Source of the DNA: Panulirus ornatus
Taxonomy: Eukaryota > Arthropoda > Malacostraca > Decapoda > Palinuridae
Length of the DNA: 64,000 nt
Reading direction: 5' to 3'
NCBI RefSeq assembly: GCF_036320965.1
Contig: NC_092232.1
Coordinates: 55,761,982-55,825,981, forward strand
Every line of letters begins with the position of its first letter. The stretch's first letter is position 1. The notes below the pieces were generated by a model. The model saw only the letters and a program-made list of their open reading frames with translations. It was not told where the DNA came from and made no database searches. Below are positions 1 to 10,966 of the stretch, piece after piece. A program made the translations under genes and the position numbers.

Positions 1-399
1 AGTTGCTACAAGCAGTGAAAAGCTTTTATAAAGGATGTAAGGTATGTGTACGAGTACGAAGAGACGAGAGTGATTGGTTTCCAGCGAATGTCGGTTTGCG
101 GCAGGGTGCGTGATGTCTCCATGGTTGTTTAATTTGTTTATGGATGGGTTGGTTAGGGAGGTGAGTGCAAGAACTTTGGAGAGAGGGGAAAGCATGCAGT
201 CCGTTATGGATGAGAGGGCTTGGGAAGTGAGTCTGTTGATGTTTGCTGATATTACAGCACTGGTGGCTGATTCAGGTGAAAAACTGCAGAAGTTGGTGAC
301 TGAGTCTGGTAAAGTGAGTGAAAGAAGAAAGTTGAGAGTAAATGTGAAAAAGAGGTGGTTTGATCGAGTAAGTAATGAAAGGGTGAGAGAGATGTGTGG
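1..399 (+). mobile_element. RTE-like LINE fragment, internally deleted (old copy)
   Basis: The sequence reads as the middle of the LINE reverse transcriptase, starting near residue 662 of the 998-residue reference ORF (31,300-34,296). The motif-B region is recognisable, but one G is missing near 102-106, which shifts the frame. The catalytic box reads FADI instead of FADD. Near 350 the copy jumps from the VNVKK region directly to the GGTGGTTTGATCGAG region, losing about 430 bp. It then runs head-on into an inverted copy at about 400. It is a dead, diverged fragment. Confidence 0.85.
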
Positions 400-1523
400 T
401 AATACTCAATCAAAGCACCTCACACCACATATTGTCCTCAAACATTTCATTTCCAACACATCCACCCTCCTCTGCACAACCCTATCCATAGCCCATGCCT
501 CGCAACCATATAACATTGTTGGAACCAATATTCCTTCAAACATACCCATTTTTGCTCTCCAAGATAACGTTCATGCCTTCCACACATTCTTCAATGCTCC
601 CAGAACCTTTGCCCCCTTCCCCACCTTGTGTCTCACTTCTGCTTCCATGGTTCCATCCACTGCTAAATCCACTCCCAGATATCTAAAGCACTTCACTTCC
701 TCCAGTTTTTCTCCATGCAAACTCACCTCCTATTTAAATTATCCCTCAACCCTAATGAACTTAATAACCTTGCTCTTTTTCACATTTACTCTCAACTTTC
801 TTCTTTCACACACTTTACCAAACTCAGTCACCAACTTTTGCAGTTTCTCACCTGAATCAGGCACCAGTGCTATATCATCAGTGAACAACAACTGACTCAC
901 TTCCAAAGCCCTCTCATCCATAACAGACTGCATACTTTCTCCTTTCTCCAAAACTCTTGCATTCACCTCCCTAACCACCCTATCCATAAACAAATCAAAC
1001 AACCATGGAGACATCACACACCCCTGCCACAAACCTACATTCACTGGGAACCAATCACTTTCCTCTCTTCCTACTCGTACACACGCTTTACATCCTTGGT
1101 AAAAACTTTTCACTTCTTCTAGCAACTTACCTCCCACACCATATACTCATACCTTCCACAAAGCATCCCTATCAACCCTATCATATGCCTTCTCCAGATC
1201 CATAAATTCTATATACAAATCCATCTGTTTTACTAAGTATTTCTCACATACATACTTCAAAGCAAACACCTGATCCACACATCCTCTACTACTTCTGAAA
1301 CCACACTGCTCTTCCCCAGTCTGGTGCTCTGTACATGCCTTTACCCTCTCAATCAATACCCTCCCATATAATTTCCCAGGAACACTCAACAAACTTATAA
1401 CTCTGTAATTTGAACATTCATCTTTATCCCCTTTGCCTTTGTACAATAGCACCATGCATGCATTCCTCCAATCCTCAGGCACTTCACCATGAACCATACA
1501 TTCACTGAATTTCCTTACCAATT
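400..1523 (-). mobile_element. RTE-like LINE fragment (RT domain, old copy)
   Basis: On the minus strand this encodes reference residues of about 531-905, including the fingers, the FMDLEKAYDRVD motif A, the QGCVMSPWLF motif B and an RT motif C that reads FTDD. It is broken into two reading frames (about 739-1,137 and 1,147-1,521). Together with the plus-strand fragment on its left it forms a fold-back centred near 400. It lacks endonuclease and 3'UTR. Confidence 0.85.
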
Positions 1524-1526
1524 TCT

Positions 1527-1790
1527 TTTATTATACTTAATCGCTGTCTACCGTGTTAGTGAGGTAGCGCAAGGTAACAGATGAGGAATAGCCCAACCCA
1601 CCCATGTAAACATGTATATAGATAAACGCCCATACATTCATTTATACATACATATACATTTCAACGTATGCATACATATACATAAACAGACTTATACATA
1701 TATACACACGTACATATTCTTACTTGCTGCCTTCATCCATTCCCATCACCACCCCGCAGGAGACAGCGACAAAGCAAAATAAATAAATAT
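1527..1790. repeat. LINE 3'-tail remnants
   Basis: A minus-oriented, diverged LINE 3' tail (cgctgtctaccgtgttagtg at about 1,543) runs through GT/TA-rich 3'UTR sequence to about 1,745. It is followed by a plus-oriented tail end (ggagacagcgacaaagcaaa at about 1,759) with A-rich sequence. No coding sequence is seen. Confidence 0.7.
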
Positions 1791-1796
1791 AAAAGT

Positions 1797-3068
1797 ATGA
1801 AGTCTGTTGTGGATGAGAGAGCTTGAGAAGTGAGTCAGTTGTTGTTCGCTGATGATACAGCGCTGGTGGCTGATTCATGTGAGAAACTGCAGAAGCTGGT
1901 GACTGAGTTTGGTAAAGTGTGTGAAAGAAGAAAGTTAAGAGTAAATGTGAATAAGAGCAAGGTTATTAGGTACAGTAGGGTTGAGGGTCAAGTCAATTGG
2001 GAGGTAAGTTTGAATGGAGAAAAACTGGAGGAAGTAAAGTGTTTTAGATATCTGGTAGTAGATCTGGCAGCGGATGGAATCATGGAAGCGGAAGTGAATC
2101 ATAGGGTGGGGGAGGGGGCGAAAATCCTGGGAGCCTTGAAGAATGTGTGGAAGTCGAGAACATTATGTCGGAAAGCAAAAATGGGTATGTTTGAAGGAAT
2201 AGTGGTTCCAACAATGTTGTATAGTTGCGAGGCGTGGGCTGTGGGTAGAGTTGTGCGCAGGAGGGTGGATGTGCTGGAAATGAGATGTTTGAGGACGATA
2301 TGTGGTGTGAGGTGGTTTGATCGAATAAGTAATGCAAGGGTAAGAGAGATGTGTGGAAATAAAAAGAGCGTGGTTGAGAGAGCAGAAGAGGGTGTTTTGA
2401 AATGGTTTGGGCACATGGAGAGAATGAGTGAGGAAAGATTGACCAAGAGGATATATGTGTCGGAGGTGGAGGGAACGAGGAGAAGTGGGAGACCAAATTG
2501 GAGGTGGAAAGATGGAGTGAAAAAGATTTTGAGTGATCGGGGCCTGAACATGCAGGAGGGTGAAAGGCGGGCAAGGAATAGAGTGAATTGGATCAATGTG
2601 ATATACCGGGGTCGATGTGCTGTCAATGGATTGAATCAGGGCATGTGAAGGTCTGGGGTAAACCATGGAAAGTTGTGTGGGGCCTGGATGTGGAAAGGGA
2701 GCTGTGGTTTTGGGCATTATTGCATGACAGCTGGAGACTGAGTGTGAGCGAATGGGGCCTTTACTGTCTTTTCCTGGCGCTGCCTCGCACACATGAGGGG
2801 GGAGGGGATGTTATTCCGTGTGTGGCGGGGTGGCGATGGGGGTGAGTAGGGGCAGACAGTGTGAATTGTGTGCATGTGTGTATATGTGTGTGTCTGTGTG
2901 TGTATATATGTGTGTACGTTGGGATGTGTGGGTGTGTATGTTTGCGTGTGTGGACGTGTGCATGTGTGCATGTGTGTGGGGGTGGGTTGGGCCATTTCTT
3001 TCGTCTGTTTCCTTGTGCTACCTTGCAGGCGCGGGAGACAGCGACAAAGCAAAATAAAAAAAAAAATA
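1797..3068 (+). mobile_element. RTE-like LINE, 5'-truncated, long-3'UTR subfamily
   Basis: The copy begins near reference residue 727 and is open from 1,830 to 2,648, keeping FADD, the YLVVDLAADG region and the whole C-terminal domain (LKWFGHMERM, GRPNWRWKDGVKKIL). The 3'UTR is the long type, about 400 bp. It has an internal tail-like segment near 2,770-2,800 and a final tail at about 2,990-3,050, then poly-A. There is no endonuclease and no RT motif A or B, so it is inactive. Confidence 0.9.
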
Positions 3069-3076
3069 ATAAATTC

Positions 3077-3319
3077 ATCCCTGGGGATAGGGAGACAAAA
3101 TACTGCCCACGTATTCCCTGCTCACATATTCTGTGTGGCATAGAAGGCGACTAAAAGGGGTGGGAGCAAGGGGCTGGAAATTCTCACCTCCTGTTTCACT
3201 TTCAAAGAGAAGGAATGGAGAAGAGGGACAAGTGTGGATTCCTCCCTCGAAGGATCAGTCATCTGTTACTGAGACTACCTTGCTAACATGAGAAATAGTG
3301 AATATTTATGAAAGAAAAA
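3077..3319 (+). mobile_element. Short non-autonomous element (SINE-like), old full-length copy
   Basis: The head (atccctggggatagg ... gaaggcgactaaaagg, 3,077-3,190) matches the LINE 5'UTR seen at 34,300-34,420. The body includes gagaaggaatggagaag. The tail (ctaccttgctaacatgagaa, about 3,275) is a diverged form of the shared LINE/SINE 3' tail and ends in A-rich sequence. It sits directly after the poly-A of the preceding LINE. Many substitutions relative to the copies at 54.6-61.3 kb mark it as old. Confidence 0.75.
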
Positions 3320-3350
3320 ATTAACAAATCACAATTCATCCTAATATATT

Positions 3351-4913
3351 ATTATTTTTGCTTTGTCGCTGTCTCCCACATTAGCGAGGTAGCGCAAGAA
3401 AACAGATGAAAGAATGGCCCAACCCACCCACATACACATGTATATACATACACGTCCACATACGCAAATATACATACCTATACATCTCAACGTATACATA
3501 CATATACACACACAGACATATACATATATACACATGTACATAATTCATACTGTCTGCCTTTATTCATTCCCATCGCCACCCCGCTACACATGTAATAACA
3601 ACCCCCTCTCCCCTTATGCACGCAAGGTAGCGCTAGGAAGACAACAAAGGCCCCATTCATTCACACTCAGTCTCTAGCTGTCACGTAATAATGCATCGAA
3701 ACCACAGCTCCCTTTCCACATCCAGGCCCCACAGAACTTTCCATGGTTTACCCCAGACGCTTCACTTGCCCTGGTTCAATCCACTCACAGCACGTCGATC
3801 CCGGCATACCACATCGTTCCAATTCACTCTATTACTTGCACACCTTTCACCCTCCTGCATGTTCAGGCCCCGATCACTCAAAATCTTTTTCACTCCATGT
3901 TTCCACCTCCAATTAGGTCTCCCACTTCTCCTCGTTCCCTCCACCTCTGACACATATATCCTCTTAGTCAATCTTCCTCACTCATTCTCTCCATGCGACC
4001 AAACCATTTCAAAACACCCTCTTCCCTCTTCTGCTCTATCAACCACACTCTTTTTATTACCACACATCTCTCTTACCCTACTAGTATTTACTCGATCAAA
4101 CCACCTCACACCACATATTGTCCTAAAACATCTCATTTCCAGCACATCCACTCTCCTGCACACAACTCTATCCATAGCCCATGTCTTGCAACCATACAAC
4201 ATTGTTGGAACCACTATTCCTTCAAACATACCCTTTTTTGCTTTCCGAGATAATGTTCTCGACTTCCACACATTCTTCAAGGCTCCCAGAATTTTCGCCC
4301 CCCTCCCCCACCCTATGATTCACTTCCGCTTCCATGTTTCCATCCGCTGCCAAATCCACTCCCAGATATCTAAAACACTTCACTTCCTCCAGTTTTTCTC
4401 CATTCAAACTTACCTCCCAATTGACTTGACCCTCAACCCTACTGTACCTAATAACCTTGCTCTTATTCTCATTTACTCTTAACTTTCTTCTTTCACACAC
4501 TTTACCAAATTCAGTCACCAGCTTCTGCAGTTTCTCACATGAGTCAGCCACCAGTGCTGTATCATCAGCAAACAACAACTGACTCACTTCCCAAGCTCTC
4601 TCATCCACAACAGACAGCATTTTTGCCCCCCTTTCCAAAACTCTTGCATTCACCTCCCTAACAACCCCATCCATAAACAAATTAAACAACCATGGAGACA
4701 TCACACACCCCTGTTGCAAACCTACATTCACTGAGAACCAATCACTTTCCTCTCTTCCTACACGTACACATGCCTTACATTCTCGATAAAAACTTTTCAC
4801 TGCTTCTAACAACTTGCCTCCCACACCATATATTCTTAATACCTTCCACAGACCATCTCTATCAACTCTATCATATGCCTTCTCCAGATCCATAAATGCT
4901 ACATACAAATCCA
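3351..4913 (-). mobile_element. RTE-like LINE, 5'-truncated, long-3'UTR subfamily
   Basis: The 3' tail is at 3,358-3,430 and long 3'UTR sequence continues to about 3,790. Coding sequence for the RT (from motif A, FMDLEKAYDRVD) through the C-terminal domain follows to about 4,913 on the minus strand. Several small indels divide the frame (3,762-3,971, 3,978-4,280 and 4,222-4,935). It ends inside the codon run for LYVAF, where it meets unrelated sequence of the host gene region. Confidence 0.9.
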
Positions 4914-5613
4914 ATTGTATGCATAAATCCTTCACATTCTTTTCATTGTCATTTCACCTAATAGCCTATCTCCTTATTTCTCAGATTAACTTTCTTTGAA
5001 ATCCTGACACTCAAGTCACACATATACAGTACATCAAATAAACAGGAAGGGACAGTGCATTTCCTCAAACATGCATGGAAAATAAATTTCTTACGTCATC
5101 AAAGGGAATTAAGTAATCAACCTGTTTATCTGATGTGCTATATCCAGCTCTAGAAATTCATGGCTTAGGTAGGATCACCTCAAAATAACATCATTACAAC
5201 TCATCTCTGTGTAGCAACACATACTTCACTCATTTCCTCTAATAAACATATTATTGCATATTATGGTTAAGCCTAATGGAGAAATGAATCATCACACACT
5301 ACTGAAGTGATGATAGACCTACCCTTTGCAAAGAATTGGCTAAAATCTCAGATGCCAAAGCTCACACAATATCTGTGGGATTGGGCAATTTTTGCTTCAG
5401 CAAAAGCATATGAAGTAAATGACACAGAAAGATAGATAGATAGATACAGAGAGAGAGACAGACAGACAGGGAGAGTATGGAACACTGTCCAAAAATGTAC
5501 CATGTATGACTGCAACCTTAAAAGGAGATACTCTGTGTGAATAAAAGAAATGGAATAGTTGGAGAGTTATATTCATTATGATCACTATGCTCACATGCTT
5601 GAAATTATAACAA
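4914..5613. other. Non-repetitive noncoding stretch, probable intron of the Schnurri-like gene
   Basis: AT-rich sequence between the LINE at 3,351-4,913 and the splice donor of the zinc-finger exon. No convincing coding sequence is seen on either strand. It is the start of the intron downstream of that exon (minus strand). It holds a small GATA/GACA-rich tract at 5,430-5,475. Confidence 0.6.
5430..5475. repeat. Compound GATA/GA/GACA microsatellite
   Basis: The tract reads gatagatagatagat, then acagagagagaga, then cagacagacaggg. It is a short, imperfect tetranucleotide repeat in the intron. Confidence 0.85.
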
Positions 5614-5619
5614 ACTTAC
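5614..5619 (-). other. Splice donor of the Schnurri-like exon
   Basis: On the minus strand the exon ends CACTGCAGTTTTAG and is followed by GTAAGT, the consensus 5' splice site. The frame is cut after two bases of a codon. Reading through gives a stop at once (AGG TAA). The expected C2H2 finger is left half finished, so the remainder should be on the next exon left of this window position. Confidence 0.9.
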
Positions 5620-8600
5620 CTAAAACTGCAGTGGCCACAGGCATATGGGCGGAGATCTGTATGTGTACGGATGTGTTTCTTTAACATGGATGGTTTCTTA
5701 CAACGAATTCCACAAGCTTCACACACATACCTCCCCCGACCACGACCCCTTACGTATGTGTAGTCTTCAGTGCTTTTGAAACCTCCCTCAAAAATTTTAA
5801 TTCGCTTGCCTGAACTACTTTCTGACCCCTCCACATCTTCAGTTTTATATAAACAATCTACACTATCATCTTCAGATTCTCGTTTTATTGAGGTACTGCT
5901 TCCTTCGGTGACACTTTGGTCAGATACTTTTGTGTTCAATTCTTCACTTTTGATATCTTTTGTTTCTTTATCCTTGGGCTTGCTCTCTTCCTTTTCTTTA
6001 TTTTTTTCTTTTTCTTCCTTGAACGTCCAATATGATGAATGTGTCTGAATTAAATTCAATTCTTTAGGCTTTGCAATGGTATATGCACGATCAGATTTCC
6101 GTGACTCATATAAGCTCATTGCCTGATATGGTGCTAAATTGAAAGGATTGTCTTCAGCAGGCTTTCTTATCTGCCAGTTAGAATACATAGAAAGCTTAGG
6201 ATCAGTTGACTGAGGTACATACATAGGCTGTTGTCTATAAATGCAACAAAAATAAGATTTTGTAGAGACTTTGTGCCCTAAATAAGTATAAGCTGAACCA
6301 TTCAGCAGCATTTGTACACAACTCTTTTTGGGTCGTGGAGTATCAGGACTGACTAGTGTTGTACCAATCAAAGCTAGTGAAGACTTAGGCATAAATGGCT
6401 GGGGCTTTAGTGCCAGAAAATTTGGACGTTTCCGTGGTGGTAGGAATTCTTCAGAATCAGTGGATTCACTCTTTGAAGAATTTTCGCAACTCTGATCTTC
6501 AAGAGGTATCATAAGCTTCTCTGAGCCCTTCTTTTCTTGAGTTGCTGACTCTAATTTTGCTGAACTTAATCTTATTTCTGGATTAACTGTTCTAATTTCA
6601 GGAATTGAAGACATTTTTGGTCTGCTTGCCTGCAATTCTTTAGGTGATAACCGATGTGGAATTTTTACGGTACTTATAGACTGACTGCCTTCCTTCACTG
6701 GACTTCTTGGAGACTCCCTGGATAGCTCTCTTGATCTAGCTACAGTTAGGTTTTTTTCTCTCACTGAACTCACTAATGATGGTAGTGATGGAACAGATGT
6801 AACAGGTACAGCAGAGGGTACGGGTTTTTGAGAAGATGCTGAGACTGGTGGACTGAACACTGTCAAAGGACTTATTTGTAAGGTGTGAGCAACAGGATGC
6901 ACCACATTGGCCTGTGAATATGGTCCTGGGATCCCAGGTACATATGGCACCTTCTCATCCCCAACAGGTATAAGAGCTGGGTAACCAGCAGGTGGCAACT
7001 TACTTTGAGACTTCTGGACCTCTTTCTTGTCTCGAACCAAAAGAGCTTGTGGCCCTCCAATAGCATCCCCTGCAGAGCCATCACTTACAGCTCCATGTAA
7101 AATCCCAGAGGAACTTGACAAACTCCCTGGTGCACCCACTGTTAAACTTCCAGGTGCACCCCCTGTTAGACTTCCTGAAAAGCCTCCAGGAGAAACCCTA
7201 GATGGAGGTGCAGGAGATCGAATGGTGTTCTGTTTGTGATTTCCTGATATCCCATGGGTAAGGGAAGTCTGTCCATGCAGGAAAGATTGGTTAGATACAC
7301 GAGATGAATAAGCAGAGAAAGATAAACCTCCCAAGTCTGGGGTGGGAATCCCTGGGATGGCTAAGTTAGGAAGTGGAAGATGAGGAGCATACTGTAAAAC
7401 TGAAGAAGAAAAGGGAAACTGGGTAGCATCAGTGTTGTACATATTAGGAGGATGAACTGCCTTTGGTAAACTTTGTGAAAGGACAGACTGTTCACGGTTG
7501 ATTGAAGAGCTTACTAAGCTTGGAACAGTTTTAGTAGATGATGTGCTAATTTGGTTCTCTACTTGAACCATTGTCCCACCAGAGTTGAGGCCAGACTTAG
7601 CAATGGTCACCACAACAGATGTTGGAACAGACACCTCTGGTTTGGATATACTGCCTCCCAACTGCTGTGGTGTGATGCATATATCTATTGCTGGGCTTGG
7701 AGGCTGGCTAGGATCAATCCTCATAGTTTTAAACTCATTGCCATCACAGATTTGAACCTCGCCACCAAAGAGTTGATGGTTATTAAGTTTATTTTGTTTA
7801 TTAATTTCATCCATCATCTTCAACCCAGACTCAGTCTTACATCCTCCTTGTCCCTTGGTAGAAAAAACTGGTGAGAGAAACATGGCTCTATCTTGTGATG
7901 GAGTATCAACTTCAGAGACTTTTCTTTTTTTTGTAGGAGGTGAAATACCATCTGGAGCTGATTTACTTCTATAAACCTTTGGTGACAAGTCTAAGTGGTA
8001 TCTACAGTCTTCCTCTGAGCCTCGCCTTTGTGAGGATTCTCCAACTGAAGATCCTCTTGATGATGAACGTTCATGATCATGTTGTTCCAAGTACTCAGGT
8101 TTCTTTTGCAGGTCCAAGGCTACATCCTGCTCTAAAGGCCATCTCCCTCCATCCCCACTTTTGATGGAGTCTGGAGTACCTCTTTCACTTCCAGTACCTG
8201 GTCGCTGTCCACAATAATGTCGGATATGAATTTCCAATTCCTCAGGATTCCGACATGGTATTCTACAACGTGAACAAGTATAAGATCCAACTTCACCATG
8301 GACTACAGCTTGACCAGCAATCCTCATCCGTTCTTGTCCTTCTAAGCTTTGATCAATGGTACTAGTCATGCCAGCACGAGCAGTTAAAAGAAGATTTTTT
8401 ATAACAGAGCCCTCAGGATTTTGTGGATGTTGACGTAACAGACCTGGATCATCTAGTGGCGTTACTCGACTTTTTGAGAAATCTCGCACAATATTGGGGC
8501 CCTCAGAGATACACCTTTTACGGGTTCCATCCACCATACTAAAGTCTACCGTATTCATGTAGGAGGCAGTGAAGGCAGGTGCAGACTGAGAATAAGAGGT

Positions 8601-10109
8601 AGTAAGTCCTTGTGATGATATGGAAGGTTTGGAAGCACTGATGGGGGCAACTGTGGGCTGAGCAAGAGGCAGGTGTGGGGTGGGTGGAAGACTGGGGCTG
8701 TACGAAGACCGTGGTTCATTCATTATAGCCTCAGTAGTGAGGGAATGACTTCGTTCTCGGTGCTGTGGCTGTAAAGGACCAGAAACTGCAGAAGCAGGCC
8801 CAGGAGCAGAAGGTTTTGAATTTTTAATGTTTGAATCGACAAGACTACCTCTCCGACTTTTACCACTGCCTGATCCATCACTTTCACTTGATGATGAGCC
8901 AAGACTGGGTTGACGCCTGTAACGTCGAGACCACAATGGATTGTGGGTTTCTATGATGGCTTGGTTTTCAACAATCAGTTTAGTGATATGTTGTCCAACT
9001 AATTCTGGACTGGGAGACTTCATCCCTTTCCAAAGTGTACTCACACTCTGTGATGTTACCGTAGAGTTACGATGACCAGACACAGTCCCTTCATCTTTCC
9101 TATTTGCAGCCCGAATATCAAGTGGAAGCAGGCATTGCTTGGAAAGATTAGCAGGGCTTGGAGAATGAGGACTAGGGCTGGAGTGAGCCCCATGACTGAG
9201 ATGGCTGGAGTTGTAGGCAGCATGGATTTGATATGTTGAAGAGTTGATAGTATTACCATCCATGGGAGAAACATCCTGAGGAGGGGTTGACTGCTGTTGT
9301 CTGAGTGTGGGAGGTGAGTGCCCCTTAGGTATACTTTCTTCTTGATGGGAGTAGTGAGTAGGAACACGGAATTTGGGTTTATATATAAAATTTCCCCGAT
9401 CCTTCCCACACTCTTCTTGCTGTATTCTTGTGACAGCTGAAGCACCTGGAAGATTTGCATACTGATCTGCAGCGGAGACTGGAGCCACAGAGAGGTCAGC
9501 AGGCTGGCAATGCTGACCACCTTCTCGACTAGGGCATCTAGACCCTTCATCTCCATCTACATCAAGGTTGTCACTGGACTCTATTGTTCCATCACTGCCA
9601 TCTTGTGCCCCACCATCACATTTCAAGGCATGAGCTCGGGATCTTGTATGCTTTTGGTAATTACTTTTTGTTTTAAATGCTACTCTACACTGGTCGCAGC
9701 TATAAGGCCGCTCATTAGTGTGTGCGCGGATGTGTTTATCCAGCACTAAGGGTTTGGCACATCCCAGTCCACAATACTTCCCACCATTGCTACTAATGTT
9801 CCTCCTTTTACTATCATCACATTCTATGGAAAACTGACTAATGTTTCCAGAAACATGATTAAGTGTTTGAGAAACCACTAATCCATTGATAGGGGAGGAA
9901 GTATTTTCTACAAAGAGAGTTGTGGTTTTAGCAGATGTGGCAGTAGTTTCTGTTTTGCCATTCTTGTCACTCTCTTCTTGATGGAGATGCTGCTGTTCCA
10001 CATTGTCACAGGCCTCAATTGGGGCCCGTTTAAACTTTTTGTGTGTGTAAGTGACATTGCCAGTGGGGTTCATGGGGGCCGTGCATGTGATCACACCCAT
10101 GGGACGCAT
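5620..10109 (-). CDS. shn: Schnurri/HIVEP-type zinc-finger transcription factor, large exon (partial)
   Basis: This is one open exon of 1,496 codons plus two bases. A degenerate C2H2 finger occupies about residues 113-130 ([14 protein letters not shown]) and a second finger 138-160 (CDQC...FKTKSN). A C2HC finger is at 612-633 (C612, C615, H628, C633). An NLS-like PTKKRKVSE lies near 725, Ser/Pro-rich linkers cover most of the rest, and a Lys/Glu-rich stretch lies near 1,365-1,395. A finger at 1,463-1,483 ([17 protein letters not shown]) and the first half of its partner (CGHC, 1,491-1,494) end at the splice donor. Two widely spaced C2H2 pairs with CAKP and [15 protein letters not shown] signatures plus a C2HC finger are the family hallmark. 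Known fly Schnurri acts in the nucleus with Smads in Dpp/BMP signalling; that role is inferred here. The start is uncertain: the first in-frame ATG after a stop is at 10,109, but an acceptor could lie just upstream. Finger 1 lacks its first zinc ligand. Confidence 0.9.
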
Positions 10110-10199
10110 GCAGAAGACACAATCCTCGGCATTTCTCTCATCTTACGGCTCCATTTTGTTTCCAATTACACCAGCAGTCATCTGTAAGTTGGGAAATGT
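10110..10199 (-). other. Upstream leader or exon edge of the Schnurri-like exon
   Basis: Reading the minus strand, TTTCCCAACTTACAG ends at 10,182 and resembles a splice acceptor. It is followed by a 12-codon in-frame mini-ORF (ATG at 10,181) that stops with TAA. The frame is then open ([11 protein letters not shown]) into the ATG at 10,109. Either this is 5' leader with a short upstream ORF, or a second acceptor (GCCGTAAG) lies between the TAA and 10,109 and the protein has more residues upstream. Confidence 0.45.
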
Positions 10200-10906
10200 T
10201 TCAGTTTTAAAGCTACATTTAAGTCTATCAACAACTTTTAATCTGAAAATATTCAAAATAACATGTTTATTTCTAGATCTCAAAAATATATGGAAAAAGT
10301 TCTTCAAGATGGAGGTCTAAAATGAATTCACTTTATTGTCGGTAAACAGAGGAAATTTAAGGACCAAAACACTAATGAGGTGAACACTGCTGTCAAAAAA
10401 ATGCAAAGTCCCTTTGCATCTACTTTCCTTAACCAGTGCAATGCAATAACAGTAAGTTCTTTGTTTCAAGCATAAAGATGTCCAAATCTTATTAACAAAG
10501 CCATAATAACTTATCAAAAATTAACAAGTTTCAAAATTTGCTAGAACTGAATCAGTTATATCTGTAATGAGGAAAAAATTCTGGGTGAAAATTATGTAAA
10601 ATGAATAAATCTAACCATAAAAGTAAACAGCTGCATAAAACATATGAAGCAAAAAAAATTTACATTTCAGGAAATAATCTTGTTTCATATCTATGATACA
10701 AAGTGATCACCAAATACTTGGTTAAGGCATTTGGTCCTCATGAGAGTTAACAACATCTTTTCACAGAATGCTGGTAATTCTATATTAAAGATAACAAGAG
10801 GTATTTGCCATCCCAGCAAGAGTACTGTATCAATATAAGGCAGGAATAGCAAATAATTAGCCCATAAATTTGCAAAAAATTTGGTTGAAAAGATATTTGT
10901 TTTTGC

Positions 10907-10909
<3 letters not shown>
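10200..10909. other. AT-rich noncoding stretch, no gene recognised
   Basis: Low-complexity AT-rich sequence without LINE similarity or convincing coding sequence. By position it is probably intron or 5' flank of the Schnurri-like gene. Confidence 0.5.
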
Positions 10910-10952
<43 letters not shown>

Positions 10953-10966
10953 TTTTTTTTTTTTAT
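10910..10966. repeat. (AT)n tract and T run
   Basis: About 40 bp of AT dinucleotides are followed by a T run. Read on the minus strand, this is the poly-A and TA end of the adjacent LINE copy. Confidence 0.9.

Noticed and set aside
5770..6048. Plus-strand ORFs inside the zinc-finger exon
   Set aside because: They overlap a clearly coding minus-strand exon and show no motif.
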